Shown: positions 7,130 through 15,456 of the stretch, piece after piece
Layout: each line of letters starts with the position of its first letter
Numbering within the stretch: the first letter of the stretch is position 1
Position numbers and translations under genes: made by a program
From: an uncultured Sulfitobacter sp.
GTDB taxonomy: Bacteria > Pseudomonadota > Alphaproteobacteria > Rhodobacterales > Rhodobacteraceae
Assembly: GCF_947502895.1 (NCBI RefSeq)
Contig: NZ_CANNBM010000002.1
Coordinates: 372,001 to 436,000, forward strand
Direction: 5' to 3'
Length of the DNA stretch: 64,000 nt
The notes under the pieces: model-generated
Databases searched by the model: none
What the model was told of the DNA's origin: nothing
Seen by the model: only the letters and a program-made list of their open reading frames with translations

Positions 7130-9532
7130 TCAGGCGCGCATTTTCGATCCCGCGGGATCGTAAGGCGACATTTCAATGATCTTGGCGGCGCGGCTTTCGC
7201 CCATGACATGCACGCTAAGTTCTGTGCCGATATCCGCATAGGCCACGTCAACCAGCGCCATGGCAAAGCTGCGCGCAGTGCGGTGACCATAGCCGCCCGT
7301 TGTCGTAATCCCGATCAGCGTATCATTAAACCATACTGGCTCAAACCCCACGCAATCGGCGTCTGTGGCCGCCACTTCCAGCATCCGCAGCACGCGTGTG
7401 GGCGCAGGGGCGGCCTGTGCGGCACCCTTGCCGACAAAGTCCCCCTTATCCCACGCAATCCAACGGTCCAGACCCGTCATCGCAGGCGTGTAGGTTTGCG
7501 TAAATTCACCGTTCCAAATGCCAATGCTCTTTTCCAGACGCAGTGACAACATGGCACGGAACCCGATCTCTTTCATCCCGTGCGCGGCCCCTGCCTCTAG
7601 CAGCAGCTTGCGCAGGGGGGCGTGTTCTGCCGCAAGGCAGTTAATCTCGAACGCCATTTCCCCTGACAGCGAAAGGCGAGCGATTTTGACACGGAACAGA
7701 CCCAGATCGGCCGTCTTACAATTCATCATCTTTAGATCGGACAGGTCCGTATGCGCTACGCTCTCCAGAATCTCACGCGCTTTTGGCCCGTTGACCGAAA
7801 AGCCCCCGATGTCGTCGGACACATCACGCACAAGGGCGCCCGCCTCATTGTGATCGCGGAACCAACGCATGTGGAATTCACGCAGATAATAACTGCCCAT
7901 CAGCCAATAGGTACCATCACCCCAGTTAAAGCAGGTCAGGTCGCCTTTGAGACGGCCGTCTTCTGCCAACAGTGGTGCGAGCTTGACCTTCCCTGCGGCA
8001 GGCAGTTTGCACGCCAACAGATTGTCGAGGAAGGCCTCGGCGCCAGCTCCACTGATCTCATACCGTGAGAAACCTGTGATATCGAGAAGACCCGCGGCTT
8101 TCTCCACCGCTTTGCACTCCGCATCCACCAGCGGGAAAGCCGTGCTGCGGCGCAACTCACCCGGTTCTTCAAAGTCGGGGGATGGCGCGAAATAAGACGG
8201 TACTTCAAGCCCCCAAGAATTGGTCCAACGCGCCCCTGCTGCTGTCATATCCGCATGTGCACCAGACACCCGTAATACGCGTCCCGCAGGCAGCTCCTCA
8301 TTGGGGAAGGTCATCACGAAGCGGCGTTTGTAGAACTGGCCAGTGGTCTGTCGGATGTATTCCTTGTTCGATTGGTGCATCCCGAAACGGCCGATATCCA
8401 TGCCGTAAATATCTGCCTCGGGTTGGCCGTGGATCATCCACTCGGCCAGCGATTTACCAACACCGCCCCCTTGGCTAAAGCCCGCCATCACGCCGCAGGC
8501 CACCCAATATCCGCGCGGACCAACAGGACCGACCAGTGGATTGCCGTCTGGCGCAAAGGTGAATGCACCGTTCACCCATTTCTTGATGCCAGTCCGCTCA
8601 AGGCACGGGAAACGTTCAAACCCTTTCATCAACTCGGGCGAGATACGTTCGACATCTTCGGGGATCAGCTCCATCCCGTAGTCCCACGGGGCGCCGTCCA
8701 TCTGCCAGTGCTTGGGGTTCAACTCGTACACACCCATAAGCAGGCCGTTGCGCTCTTGGCGGGTGTAGACAAAGCCATCCAGATCAAGGATCAGCGGCAT
8801 CATCTCGTCCATCGCCTCAATCTCGGGGATGTCGTCGGTTAGCAGATAGTGATGCTCCATAGGTGTGACGGGCAGATCGACACCCGCCATATGGCCACAT
8901 TGCTTGGCCCACAAACCGCCCGCGTTCACCACGTTTTCGGTGTGGATTGTGCCTTGCTCGGTGATTACATCCCATGTGCCGTCGCCGCGCTGCTTCAGCT
9001 CCAGCACGCGGTTGCGCACAATTACATCCGCACCCAGCTTTTTCGCAGCACCCGCATAGGCGTAGGTTGCGCCGTTGGGGTCCAGATGCCCTTCGTTCAC
9101 ATCGTAAAGGCCGCCCTTGATATCGTCCGTCTTAATCAACCCGCGGGTTAGCTCTTGAACCTCCTCAGGGGTCAGCAGCTTGGAGCTTTCGATCCCGATT
9201 GCCTGAAAAGTCGACCACCCAGCCTTTAGCATTTCCCAGCGTTGCTGGTCTGCGGCGATGTTCACACCACCAGTCATATGCAGCCCAACATTCACGCCGC
9301 TTTCGCGCTCGATCTCTTTGTAAAGATTGATCGTGTAGTCCTGAAGTGACGCAATGTTGGGATCAGCATTCAGCGCATGGAACCCCGCTGCCGCGTGCCA
9401 CGTAGAACCTGCAGTCAGCTCTGCACGCTCGATCAAGGCAACATCGGTCCAGCCGAATTTTGCAAGGTGGTACAACACCGAAACCCCGACGACCCCGCCA
9501 CCAATGACTACTGCTCTATATGTCGATTTCAT
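7130..9532 (-). CDS. FAD-dependent oxidoreductase with GcvT domain (dimethylglycine dehydrogenase-like)
   Basis: An 800-residue two-part protein. The N-terminal DAO-type FAD domain has GGGVVG at residues 11-16 and TAGSTWHAAAG near 40-50; the histidine of this motif carries the covalent flavin in dimethylglycine dehydrogenase relatives. From about residue 420 a GcvT-type folate domain follows, with LLDITGFSRYEISGAGAE, FSVNGPKAREIL and ISLSGEMAFE-like segments. Such enzymes oxidatively demethylate N-methyl amino acids and pass the methyl carbon to tetrahydrofolate. Start at 9530-9532 with GGGAG upstream. It is first in the operon with mttB and the binding protein, 59 bp downstream of a long palindrome. 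Confidence 0.88.
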   Translation of the reverse strand: MKSTYRAVVIGGGVVGVSVLYHLAKFGWTDVALIERAELTAGSTWHAAAGFHALNADPNIASLQDYTINLYKEIERESGVNVGLHMTGGVNIAADQQRWEMLKAGWSTFQAIGIESSKLLTPEEVQELTRGLIKTDDIKGGLYDVNEGHLDPNGATYAYAGAAKKLGADVIVRNRVLELKQRGDGTWDVITEQGTIHTENVVNAGGLWAKQCGHMAGVDLPVTPMEHHYLLTDDIPEIEAMDEMMPLILDLDGFVYTRQERNGLLMGVYELNPKHWQMDGAPWDYGMELIPEDVERISPELMKGFERFPCLERTGIKKWVNGAFTFAPDGNPLVGPVGPRGYWVACGVMAGFSQGGGVGKSLAEWMIHGQPEADIYGMDIGRFGMHQSNKEYIRQTTGQFYKRRFVMTFPNEELPAGRVLRVSGAHADMTAAGARWTNSWGLEVPSYFAPSPDFEEPGELRRSTAFPLVDAECKAVEKAAGLLDITGFSRYEISGAGAEAFLDNLLACKLPAAGKVKLAPLLAEDGRLKGDLTCFNWGDGTYWLMGSYYLREFHMRWFRDHNEAGALVRDVSDDIGGFSVNGPKAREILESVAHTDLSDLKMMNCKTADLGLFRVKIARLSLSGEMAFEINCLAAEHAPLRKLLLEAGAAHGMKEIGFRAMLSLRLEKSIGIWNGEFTQTYTPAMTGLDRWIAWDKGDFVGKGAAQAAPAPTRVLRMLEVAATDADCVGFEPVWFNDTLIGITTTGGYGHRTARSFAMALVDVAYADIGTELSVHVMGESRAAKIIEMSPYDPAGSKMRA

Positions 9533-9590
9533 CTGAATACTCCCAACAGGCTTTTCCAGAAGGTCACACAAAAAGTTCAGTACTGTCCAT

Positions 9591-9616
9591 AATTAAATAC
9601 ACAGGTGTATTTAATT
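9591..9616. promoter_or_regulatory. operator-like palindrome upstream of the flavoprotein operon
   Basis: A perfect inverted repeat with 12-bp arms (AATTAAATACAC and GTGTATTTAATT) around a 2-bp centre. It lies between the tetR stop and the dimethylglycine-dehydrogenase-like start. It is too AT-rich and lacks the layout of a terminator. Its core TACAC-N2-GTGTA matches the core of the palindrome at 10337-10350 on the other side of tetR. I infer it is the TetR operator. Confidence 0.75.
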
Positions 9617-9660
9617 TCTGGTGCGCCACGTCTTTCCCCATTGCAACATGGACATCTGTA

Positions 9661-10308
9661 TCAGCGTTCGCGCAAATTGTGCAGTTGGGCCACTTCGGCA
9701 TCACAAGGCATGTGTCCTGTGATGCAAAACAAATAGTCACGTGCGCGGCTTATGCGTGTCTCCCAGTTTTCGCGCTGATCCAGTGCCTCATATCCGATCT
9801 GGGTATAATAGAGGATGCGGGCGCGCACCTCTGCCTCGCCCTGAACAAACCCGAACCGCGCGAACATCTGGGTCAATGCCAGCAACCTCTCTGCATCAGA
9901 ATCGTCTAATGCGCGCCGGACCGAGCCCGAGCGCCGCGCCCAGTCGCGCACTGCAAAATCCAGCCGCGTGTTGAACTGGCCCTTGCCCACCCAAGACGCA
10001 AAGACATTGACGACAGCTTGCGTGATTGTATCGGCAGGCTGCTTGGAGCTTTCGACAATCGCTTTGGTATTGGTCGCCCGCCAGTGTTCCAGCAGGTTAT
10101 CCAACAAGTCCTCACGGTTCTCGAAATACCAATAAAAACTGGATCGCGCAGTCTCCAGCTTGGCAGACAGCAGCATGACTTTTACATTCTCGACCCCTTC
10201 CGAAATCAGCGTATCAAGCGCGATCTGGATCCAGTCCTCTTTGGTATGGCGCTGGGGGCCACGCCCTTTGGGGTTCTTTTTCATAAAGCTGTCTGGCTGC
10301 GCCATCAT
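9661..10308 (-). CDS. TetR-family transcriptional regulator
   Basis: A 215-residue protein with an N-terminal helix-turn-helix of TetR type: a helix starting WIQIALDTLISEGVENVKV, then the recognition part SSFYWYFENREDLLDNLLEHW (residues about 22-75), and a helical ligand-binding C-terminal half. It lies between two operons of methylated-amine metabolism, reads toward the flavoprotein/mttB operon and diverges from soxBDAG set 1. Related palindromes at 9591-9616 and 10337-10350 flank it, so it probably controls both arms and itself. The start is uncertain because no strong ribosome-binding site precedes the ATG. The ligand is unknown. Confidence 0.85.
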   Translation of the reverse strand: MMAQPDSFMKKNPKGRGPQRHTKEDWIQIALDTLISEGVENVKVMLLSAKLETARSSFYWYFENREDLLDNLLEHWRATNTKAIVESSKQPADTITQAVVNVFASWVGKGQFNTRLDFAVRDWARRSGSVRRALDDSDAERLLALTQMFARFGFVQGEAEVRARILYYTQIGYEALDQRENWETRISRARDYLFCITGHMPCDAEVAQLHNLRER

Positions 10309-10336
10309 TTATCCATTGCTTGCTTTTCGCCCTCAT

Positions 10337-10350
10337 GTACATCTATGTAC
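10337..10350. promoter_or_regulatory. second operator-like palindrome between tetR and soxB
   Basis: A perfect inverted repeat GTACAT-CT-ATGTAC in the divergent promoter region of tetR and soxBDAG set 1. Its core TACAT-N2-ATGTA fits TACAY-N2-RTGTA, shared with the longer palindrome at 9591-9616. I infer a second site for the same regulator. Confidence 0.6.
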
Positions 10351-10434
10351 TTAATCGAGCGCGACGGGTCACGCACCGACTGTAGCGTGTAAAAACGCCC
10401 TTTGGCCAACAACAAGATCGGGATTTTCTCAAAG

Positions 10435-11685
10435 ATGGGCACCTACTCCGCATTTCGAGTTTTCCGCGAAGGATTGCGCGGCCAATCGGGTTGGGGCCCT
10501 GCATGGCGCAGTCCGAAACCGCAGGCGGAATATGACGTTGTCATCGTAGGGGGCGGCGGGCACGGCCTCGCCACCGCTTATTATCTGGCAAAACGCCATG
10601 GCATCAAACGCGTGGCCCTGATTGAAAAAGGCTGGCTGGGTGGCGGGAACACCGGTCGCAATACGACCGTGATCCGATCCAATTACTTTTATCCCGAAAG
10701 CACGGCATTGTATGATTTATCCGTCAGGCTCTATGAAGGGCTGTCCAAAGAACTGAACTATAATGTCATGTTCTCGCAACGTGGCATGTTGATCCTTAAC
10801 CATTCCGAACATGAAAGCGAGCTTGCCGCCCGAGCGGTGAACGCGATGCGCCTCAACGGGGTGGACGCTGAAATACTCGACCGTTCGCAGATCCGCAAAA
10901 AGGCCCCCCTGCTCAACTTCGGCCGCGATGCGCGCTATCCGATTGAAAGTGCCGTCTGGCAAGGGCGCGCAGGTACAGGCCGACATGATGCGGTTGCTTG
11001 GGGGTATGCGCGTGCGGCCGACCGTCTGGGCGTGGACATTATCCAGAACTGCGAGGTCACGGGTTTCATCACCGAGGGCGGCGTGTGCAAAGGTGTTGAA
11101 ACCAGCCAGGGGCCGATCCGTGCCGGCCGCGTTGGCGTCGCTGTTGCGGGCCATTCCTCGCAGATGGCCACCCTCGGCGGTTACAGTCTGCCCATTGAGT
11201 CATATGCCTTGCAGGCTTTTGTCTCCGAACCGCTGAAGCCCATGATCGACACGGTGGCCTTTTCCCCCGCGCATGGCAGTTATGTCAGCCAGTCTGACAA
11301 AGGCGGGTTGGTCATGGGCGGCGGGCTGGACCGTGTGCCATCTTACGGGCAGCGCGGGAACCTGCCCATGCAAGAGGCCGTACTGGGCGGCCTGATCGAG
11401 TACATCCCAGCGATTGCAAAGGTCAAACTGTTGCGCCATTGGGCAGGCATCGTTGATGTGACGCCCGACAGCTCTCCTATTATCGGGCCTACATCTGTGC
11501 CTGGAATTTACGTCAATTGTGGCTGGGGCACAGGCGGTTTCAAAGCGATCCCCGCAGGCGGTTACCTGTTTGCGCATTGCTTGGCCGAGGGCAGCCATCA
11601 CCCCATCAGCGCACCATTCGATCTGTTCCGTTTCACCAGCGGCGCGTTGATCGACGAGGGTGCCGCCTCTGGCATCGCACATTAG
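10435..11685 (+). CDS. soxB: sarcosine oxidase-type beta subunit, set 1
   Basis: A 416-residue FAD/FMN subunit of the heterotetrameric sarcosine oxidase family. It has the N-terminal YSAFRVFREGLRG...GWGPAWR signature, GGGGHG dinucleotide motif at 39-44, EKGWLGGGNTGRNTT, and RHDAVAWGYAR with His184 at the place of the histidine that links FMN covalently in this family. The start is the ATG at 10435, which matches the family N-terminus and has GGGA upstream; a TTG start 33 bp earlier is possible. The operon order soxB-D-A-G is canonical. Given the divergent alpha and gamma subunits, the substrate may be another N-methyl amino acid. Confidence 0.9.
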   Translation: MGTYSAFRVFREGLRGQSGWGPAWRSPKPQAEYDVVIVGGGGHGLATAYYLAKRHGIKRVALIEKGWLGGGNTGRNTTVIRSNYFYPESTALYDLSVRLYEGLSKELNYNVMFSQRGMLILNHSEHESELAARAVNAMRLNGVDAEILDRSQIRKKAPLLNFGRDARYPIESAVWQGRAGTGRHDAVAWGYARAADRLGVDIIQNCEVTGFITEGGVCKGVETSQGPIRAGRVGVAVAGHSSQMATLGGYSLPIESYALQAFVSEPLKPMIDTVAFSPAHGSYVSQSDKGGLVMGGGLDRVPSYGQRGNLPMQEAVLGGLIEYIPAIAKVKLLRHWAGIVDVTPDSSPIIGPTSVPGIYVNCGWGTGGFKAIPAGGYLFAHCLAEGSHHPISAPFDLFRFTSGALIDEGAASGIAH

Positions 11686-11696
11686 GAGCAGCACCC

Positions 11697-11963
11697 ATGC
11701 AAATTTTCACCTGCCCCTTCTGCGGCCCCCGAAACGAACGTGAATTCCACTTTGCGGGCGAAGCAGGCAAAGAGCGCCCTGACACAACCCAGCCTGTTTC
11801 AGATGCGGACTGGGGGGCATACCTGTTCTCGCGTCGCAATGATAAAGGCGCGGCATCGGAAGTCTGGATGCACCTGACCTGCCGCGAGATGTTCATTCTG
11901 CGCCGCGACACCGTGACGATGACGGTGCTGGAAACACGCGCCTTGCGAAAGGATGCGCCATGA
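11697..11963 (+). CDS. soxD: sarcosine oxidase-type delta subunit, set 1 (zinc-binding)
   Basis: An 88-residue subunit with the complete zinc site of the family: C6-PF-C9 near the N-terminus and H59-x2-C62 in the second half. The ribosome-binding site AGGAG is well placed. The stop overlaps the soxA start by 4 bp (ATGA). Delta subunits are structural and sit against the alpha subunit. Contrast this with the second delta subunit at 32389-32676, which lacks these cysteines. Confidence 0.88.
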   Translation: MQIFTCPFCGPRNEREFHFAGEAGKERPDTTQPVSDADWGAYLFSRRNDKGAASEVWMHLTCREMFILRRDTVTMTVLETRALRKDAP

Positions 11964-14764
11964 ACAGCCGCAGAATTGCAGGCGCAGGCCTGATAGACCG
12001 CACGAAGCCGCTCAGCTTTACCTTTGATGGCAAACCCTACACCGGTTTCGAGGGTGATACGCTGGCGTCTGCCTTGTTGGCCAATGGCGTACAAATCATG
12101 GGGCGCAGTTTCAAATATCACCGCCCACGCGGCGTTTGGGGCGCGTGGTTCGATGATCCGAATGCAATATTTGACGTAAAGCTGAATGGCATATCTTTTC
12201 CCAACTGCCCTGCTACGACCACACCGCTCGAAGACGGGATGCAGGCGCGAGCGGTCAATGCATGGCCCTCGGCACAATTTGATGTCAAACGCGGACTGGA
12301 CCTGTTCCACCGCTTCCTCGGCGCGGGATTCTACTACAAAACCTTCATCTGGCCCGACTGGCATTTGTTTGAACCGAGCATTCGTAAAATGGCGGGGCTT
12401 GGCAGCCTTGAAGGCAAAGCGCCCGACGCGTTTTCTTCTGACCAAGTCAGCGATCATTGCGATGTTCTGGTTGTCGGTGGCGGTGCTGCCGGGCTGGCAG
12501 CCGCGCGCAGCGCAGCACAGAACGGACAATCGGTTGTGCTGGTCGAAGACCATGCAACGCTTGGTGGTGGCCTATATGCGATGGGTCTGGACGTAGACGG
12601 GTGCGCCCCTGCAAAGTGGGTAGCGACGCAAAAGGATGCGATCATCGCAGCAGGCGGGCGTGTTCTGGCCAAAACCACGGCGATTGGCGTCTACGATCAC
12701 ATGATGGTGGCGCTGGCCCAGGATCTCGGATTCGGAAAGGCGCCGCGCCTTTGGCGCATGCGCGCAGGCCGGATCATTATGGCGACAGGGGCGCTTGACC
12801 GCCCCATCACGTTTGAAAACAATGACCTGCCCGGTATTATGTCGGCCTGTGCAGCGGCTGAATATCTCGGGCGATATGGCGTACTGGCGGGTGATGAAAT
12901 CACTGTTCTAAGCAACAATACAGTCGCACAACAAGCAGCCGCGCAGCTTGAGATCGCAGGCGCGAAATTACGTTATCTTGATGCCGCTAAGGTAACAGCA
13001 CGAGGGGTCGGCCACAAAGGCATCACAGCCATCTCCTATGGTACATCACAACATCGTTGCGACACATTGCTCGCCTCTGGCGGGCTGACACCCATCGTAC
13101 ATCTGTGGCGACATGCGGGCGGCAAACTCGCGTGGGACGCGGGAAAAGCGGCTTTTCTGCCCTCCGCGGCCCCTGACGGGATGACTGCGGTGGGTGCTGC
13201 AAACGGTACATTTGATCTCGACCACGCAATCGCGGAAGGCACTGCCGCAGGATTGAACAAGAGGTATGAGCCTCGCCCCGGCAGCTACCATATGGCTCCA
13301 ATCTGGCCGAAACCGCACAGCAAAGGGCGGCAATGGATTGATTTTCAACACGATGTTACCCTCAAGGATATCGAGATCGCGTCAAAGGAGAATTTCGTCT
13401 CTGTCGAGCATCTCAAACGCTATACCACACTGGGCATGGCGATAGATCAGGGCAAAACATCGAACATGGCAGGGCTTGCAGCTATGGCCGCGTTGCAAGG
13501 CAAACCGATCCCCGAGGTCGGCACGACTACATTCCGCCCCCCCTTCGTGCCTGTGTCGATGTCTTTGTACAAAGGAAGCAACAGCGGCCAGCTGTTCCAT
13601 CCCCTCAAACGTCTCGCCTTGGAAGAACGCCACCGCGCAGCGGGGGCTGCGTTAGGCGAATACGGCGGCTGGTTGCGCCCCGGTTGGTACGGGACGAAAC
13701 CCGCAAGTGAGGCAATTTTTGATGAGGTGTCCACCGCGCGCAACGCCGCCGCGATCATCGATGCCTCTCCCTTGGGCAAGATCGAAGTCATGGGCCCAGA
13801 CGCCGAAGCCTTTGTGAACTTCATCTATTACAACACCATTAAAACCCTGAAATCCGGCAACATCCGCTATGGGTTTATGTTGACAGAACAAGGCGTGGTT
13901 TATGACGACGGCGTAATCGCCCGCATGGACCAGAACCGATTTATCATCTCGTGTTCTTCCAGCCATGTGGATGGCGTCTTTGGCATGCTTGAGGCATGGC
14001 GGCAGGACGGGAACGATCCTGATCGCATTTTCATCCACGACACCACTCAAAACTGGCCAACGGTCACTATCGCAGGCCCCAAAGCGCGCGAAATTGTGGG
14101 TACACTTGATCTGGGAGTTGATCTGTCAGCGCAGGCCTTTCCACACATGAGCCTGCAAACAGGGTCCTTCAAAGGCGCACCTGCGCGCATTGCGCGGGTC
14201 AGCTTTACCGGTGATGTCAGTTATGAAATTTCCACAAGCATAGCGCGTATCGAAGCCCTTTGGGATGCAGTGAACGCGGCGGGCAGACCTCTGAGCGCTG
14301 GCCCCGTCGGGATCGAGGCCCTATCGGTGTTGCGTGCAGAGAAAGGGTATATCATGGTCGGCAAAGATACCGACGGCGAGACAATGCCCCACGATCTGGG
14401 CTTTTCCGCGCCAAGGCTCAAAAAAACCACAGCCTTTGTAGGAGATCGCGGACTACACACATCGGTTGCCAATGACCCAAATCGCAAACAGCTGGTCGGG
14501 CTTCGTATTCCCGCAGATACCAAGCCGCTGCCCATCGGCGCGCATATCGTGGAGGAAAGTCAGGGCAAGCAAAGCTCGGTCGGTTTTGTCACCTCGAGTT
14601 ACCATAGTCCAACCCTTGGTCATCCGATTGCTTTGGCGCTGCTCGCAGGCGGTGCCACCCGTCTGGGAGAGCAGGTTACGGTCTGGCACAACAGTAGCAC
14701 CCGACAGGCCGAGGTGTGCAGTGCGACCTTCTTTGACCCGAAAGGAGAACGCCTGCATGCGTAA
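11960..14764 (+). CDS. soxA: sarcosine oxidase-type alpha subunit, set 1 (divergent)
   Basis: A 934-residue subunit. Domains in order are an N-terminal Fer2-like fold (GKPYTGFEGDTLASALLANG, GRSFKYHRPRG), an NAD-binding Rossmann domain with GGGAAG at 173-178, a SoxA A3-like part (SVEHLKRYTTLGMAIDQGKT) and a C-terminal GcvT folate-binding region from about residue 560. In the family this subunit accepts the methyl carbon onto tetrahydrofolate and binds NAD. It differs from canonical SoxA after GRSFKYHRPRG: the usual SEEPNALVEL is replaced by DDPNAIFDV. It overlaps soxD and soxG, so expression is coupled. Confidence 0.9.
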   Translation: MNSRRIAGAGLIDRTKPLSFTFDGKPYTGFEGDTLASALLANGVQIMGRSFKYHRPRGVWGAWFDDPNAIFDVKLNGISFPNCPATTTPLEDGMQARAVNAWPSAQFDVKRGLDLFHRFLGAGFYYKTFIWPDWHLFEPSIRKMAGLGSLEGKAPDAFSSDQVSDHCDVLVVGGGAAGLAAARSAAQNGQSVVLVEDHATLGGGLYAMGLDVDGCAPAKWVATQKDAIIAAGGRVLAKTTAIGVYDHMMVALAQDLGFGKAPRLWRMRAGRIIMATGALDRPITFENNDLPGIMSACAAAEYLGRYGVLAGDEITVLSNNTVAQQAAAQLEIAGAKLRYLDAAKVTARGVGHKGITAISYGTSQHRCDTLLASGGLTPIVHLWRHAGGKLAWDAGKAAFLPSAAPDGMTAVGAANGTFDLDHAIAEGTAAGLNKRYEPRPGSYHMAPIWPKPHSKGRQWIDFQHDVTLKDIEIASKENFVSVEHLKRYTTLGMAIDQGKTSNMAGLAAMAALQGKPIPEVGTTTFRPPFVPVSMSLYKGSNSGQLFHPLKRLALEERHRAAGAALGEYGGWLRPGWYGTKPASEAIFDEVSTARNAAAIIDASPLGKIEVMGPDAEAFVNFIYYNTIKTLKSGNIRYGFMLTEQGVVYDDGVIARMDQNRFIISCSSSHVDGVFGMLEAWRQDGNDPDRIFIHDTTQNWPTVTIAGPKAREIVGTLDLGVDLSAQAFPHMSLQTGSFKGAPARIARVSFTGDVSYEISTSIARIEALWDAVNAAGRPLSAGPVGIEALSVLRAEKGYIMVGKDTDGETMPHDLGFSAPRLKKTTAFVGDRGLHTSVANDPNRKQLVGLRIPADTKPLPIGAHIVEESQGKQSSVGFVTSSYHSPTLGHPIALALLAGGATRLGEQVTVWHNSSTRQAEVCSATFFDPKGERLHA

Positions 14765-15284
14765 CGATAATGACAATTGGGACATGTTTGATATCGGCGG
14801 GCCATTGGTCACCGCGTCAGGCATAACGATTCAATCACGCGCAGTTGCCCGCCAAACAGTAATTAGCGGCGCAGGCGTTCTTCGGGCATTCGAGAAATCG
14901 TGCGGCCCCGCTATCGGCTGGCCGGATGTGGCGCAGGGAGCGTCTTATGCAGTGGCTCTCAGACGGGACCGCGTCTTGCTGGTTAACGGCCCTGCACTGC
15001 AAGAAGGCTGGGATGATACAACAGGTCATGCCGTATCGGACATGACGGGCGGATACGCTGTGATCGAGCTGTCGGGCGTCGGTGTGCAGGATGTCTTGAA
15101 ACGGGGTGCTGAAATCAATCCGGACCTCCCGTCGCGTTCCGCTGCGCGCAGGTTTGGAGAACTCGGCGTGATCCTCTATCACTTCGAAAATGCGAATTGT
15201 GTAAGGCTCCATGTAAATGTAGCGCAGCAGCACGCGGCGTGGTTGATGCTTCAATCATATGCAGACCAGATGTTCGGCCCATAG
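14757..15284 (+). CDS. soxG: sarcosine oxidase-type gamma subunit, set 1 (divergent)
   Basis: A 175-residue protein starting 8 bp inside soxA. It has the weakly conserved gamma-subunit pattern: a middle VSDMTGGYAVIELSGVGVQDVLKRG followed by NPDLPSRSAARRFGELGVILYHFENANCVRLHV, a GcvT-like half domain. The N-terminal third is unlike the usual HDLTPxTALG start. The gamma subunit has a structural role in the heterotetramer. Assignment rests on position and on the conserved middle segment. No terminator was found in the 172 bp that follow. Confidence 0.8.
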   Translation: MRNDNDNWDMFDIGGPLVTASGITIQSRAVARQTVISGAGVLRAFEKSCGPAIGWPDVAQGASYAVALRRDRVLLVNGPALQEGWDDTTGHAVSDMTGGYAVIELSGVGVQDVLKRGAEINPDLPSRSAARRFGELGVILYHFENANCVRLHVNVAQQHAAWLMLQSYADQMFGP

Positions 15285-15456
15285 ACCGCTTCGCGAGATA
15301 TACCGCATCACGCTGACAAACTGACCAGCACCACATTGCCCGCGTTTCAGGTTGCTTGTTTGCAAGCATCCGGCCCGCGCCACCGCCACCTGACGGCCAA
15401 ACACGCTGTCATATATTAATACCGCGGCGCGCTCTTTGCTGGCGTCATCAGAGAAA

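Noticed and set aside
9591..9616. Palindrome as a terminator for tetR
   Set aside because: The stem is AT-rich with a 2-base centre, so it would make a poor RNA hairpin; symmetry fits a protein-binding DNA site better.
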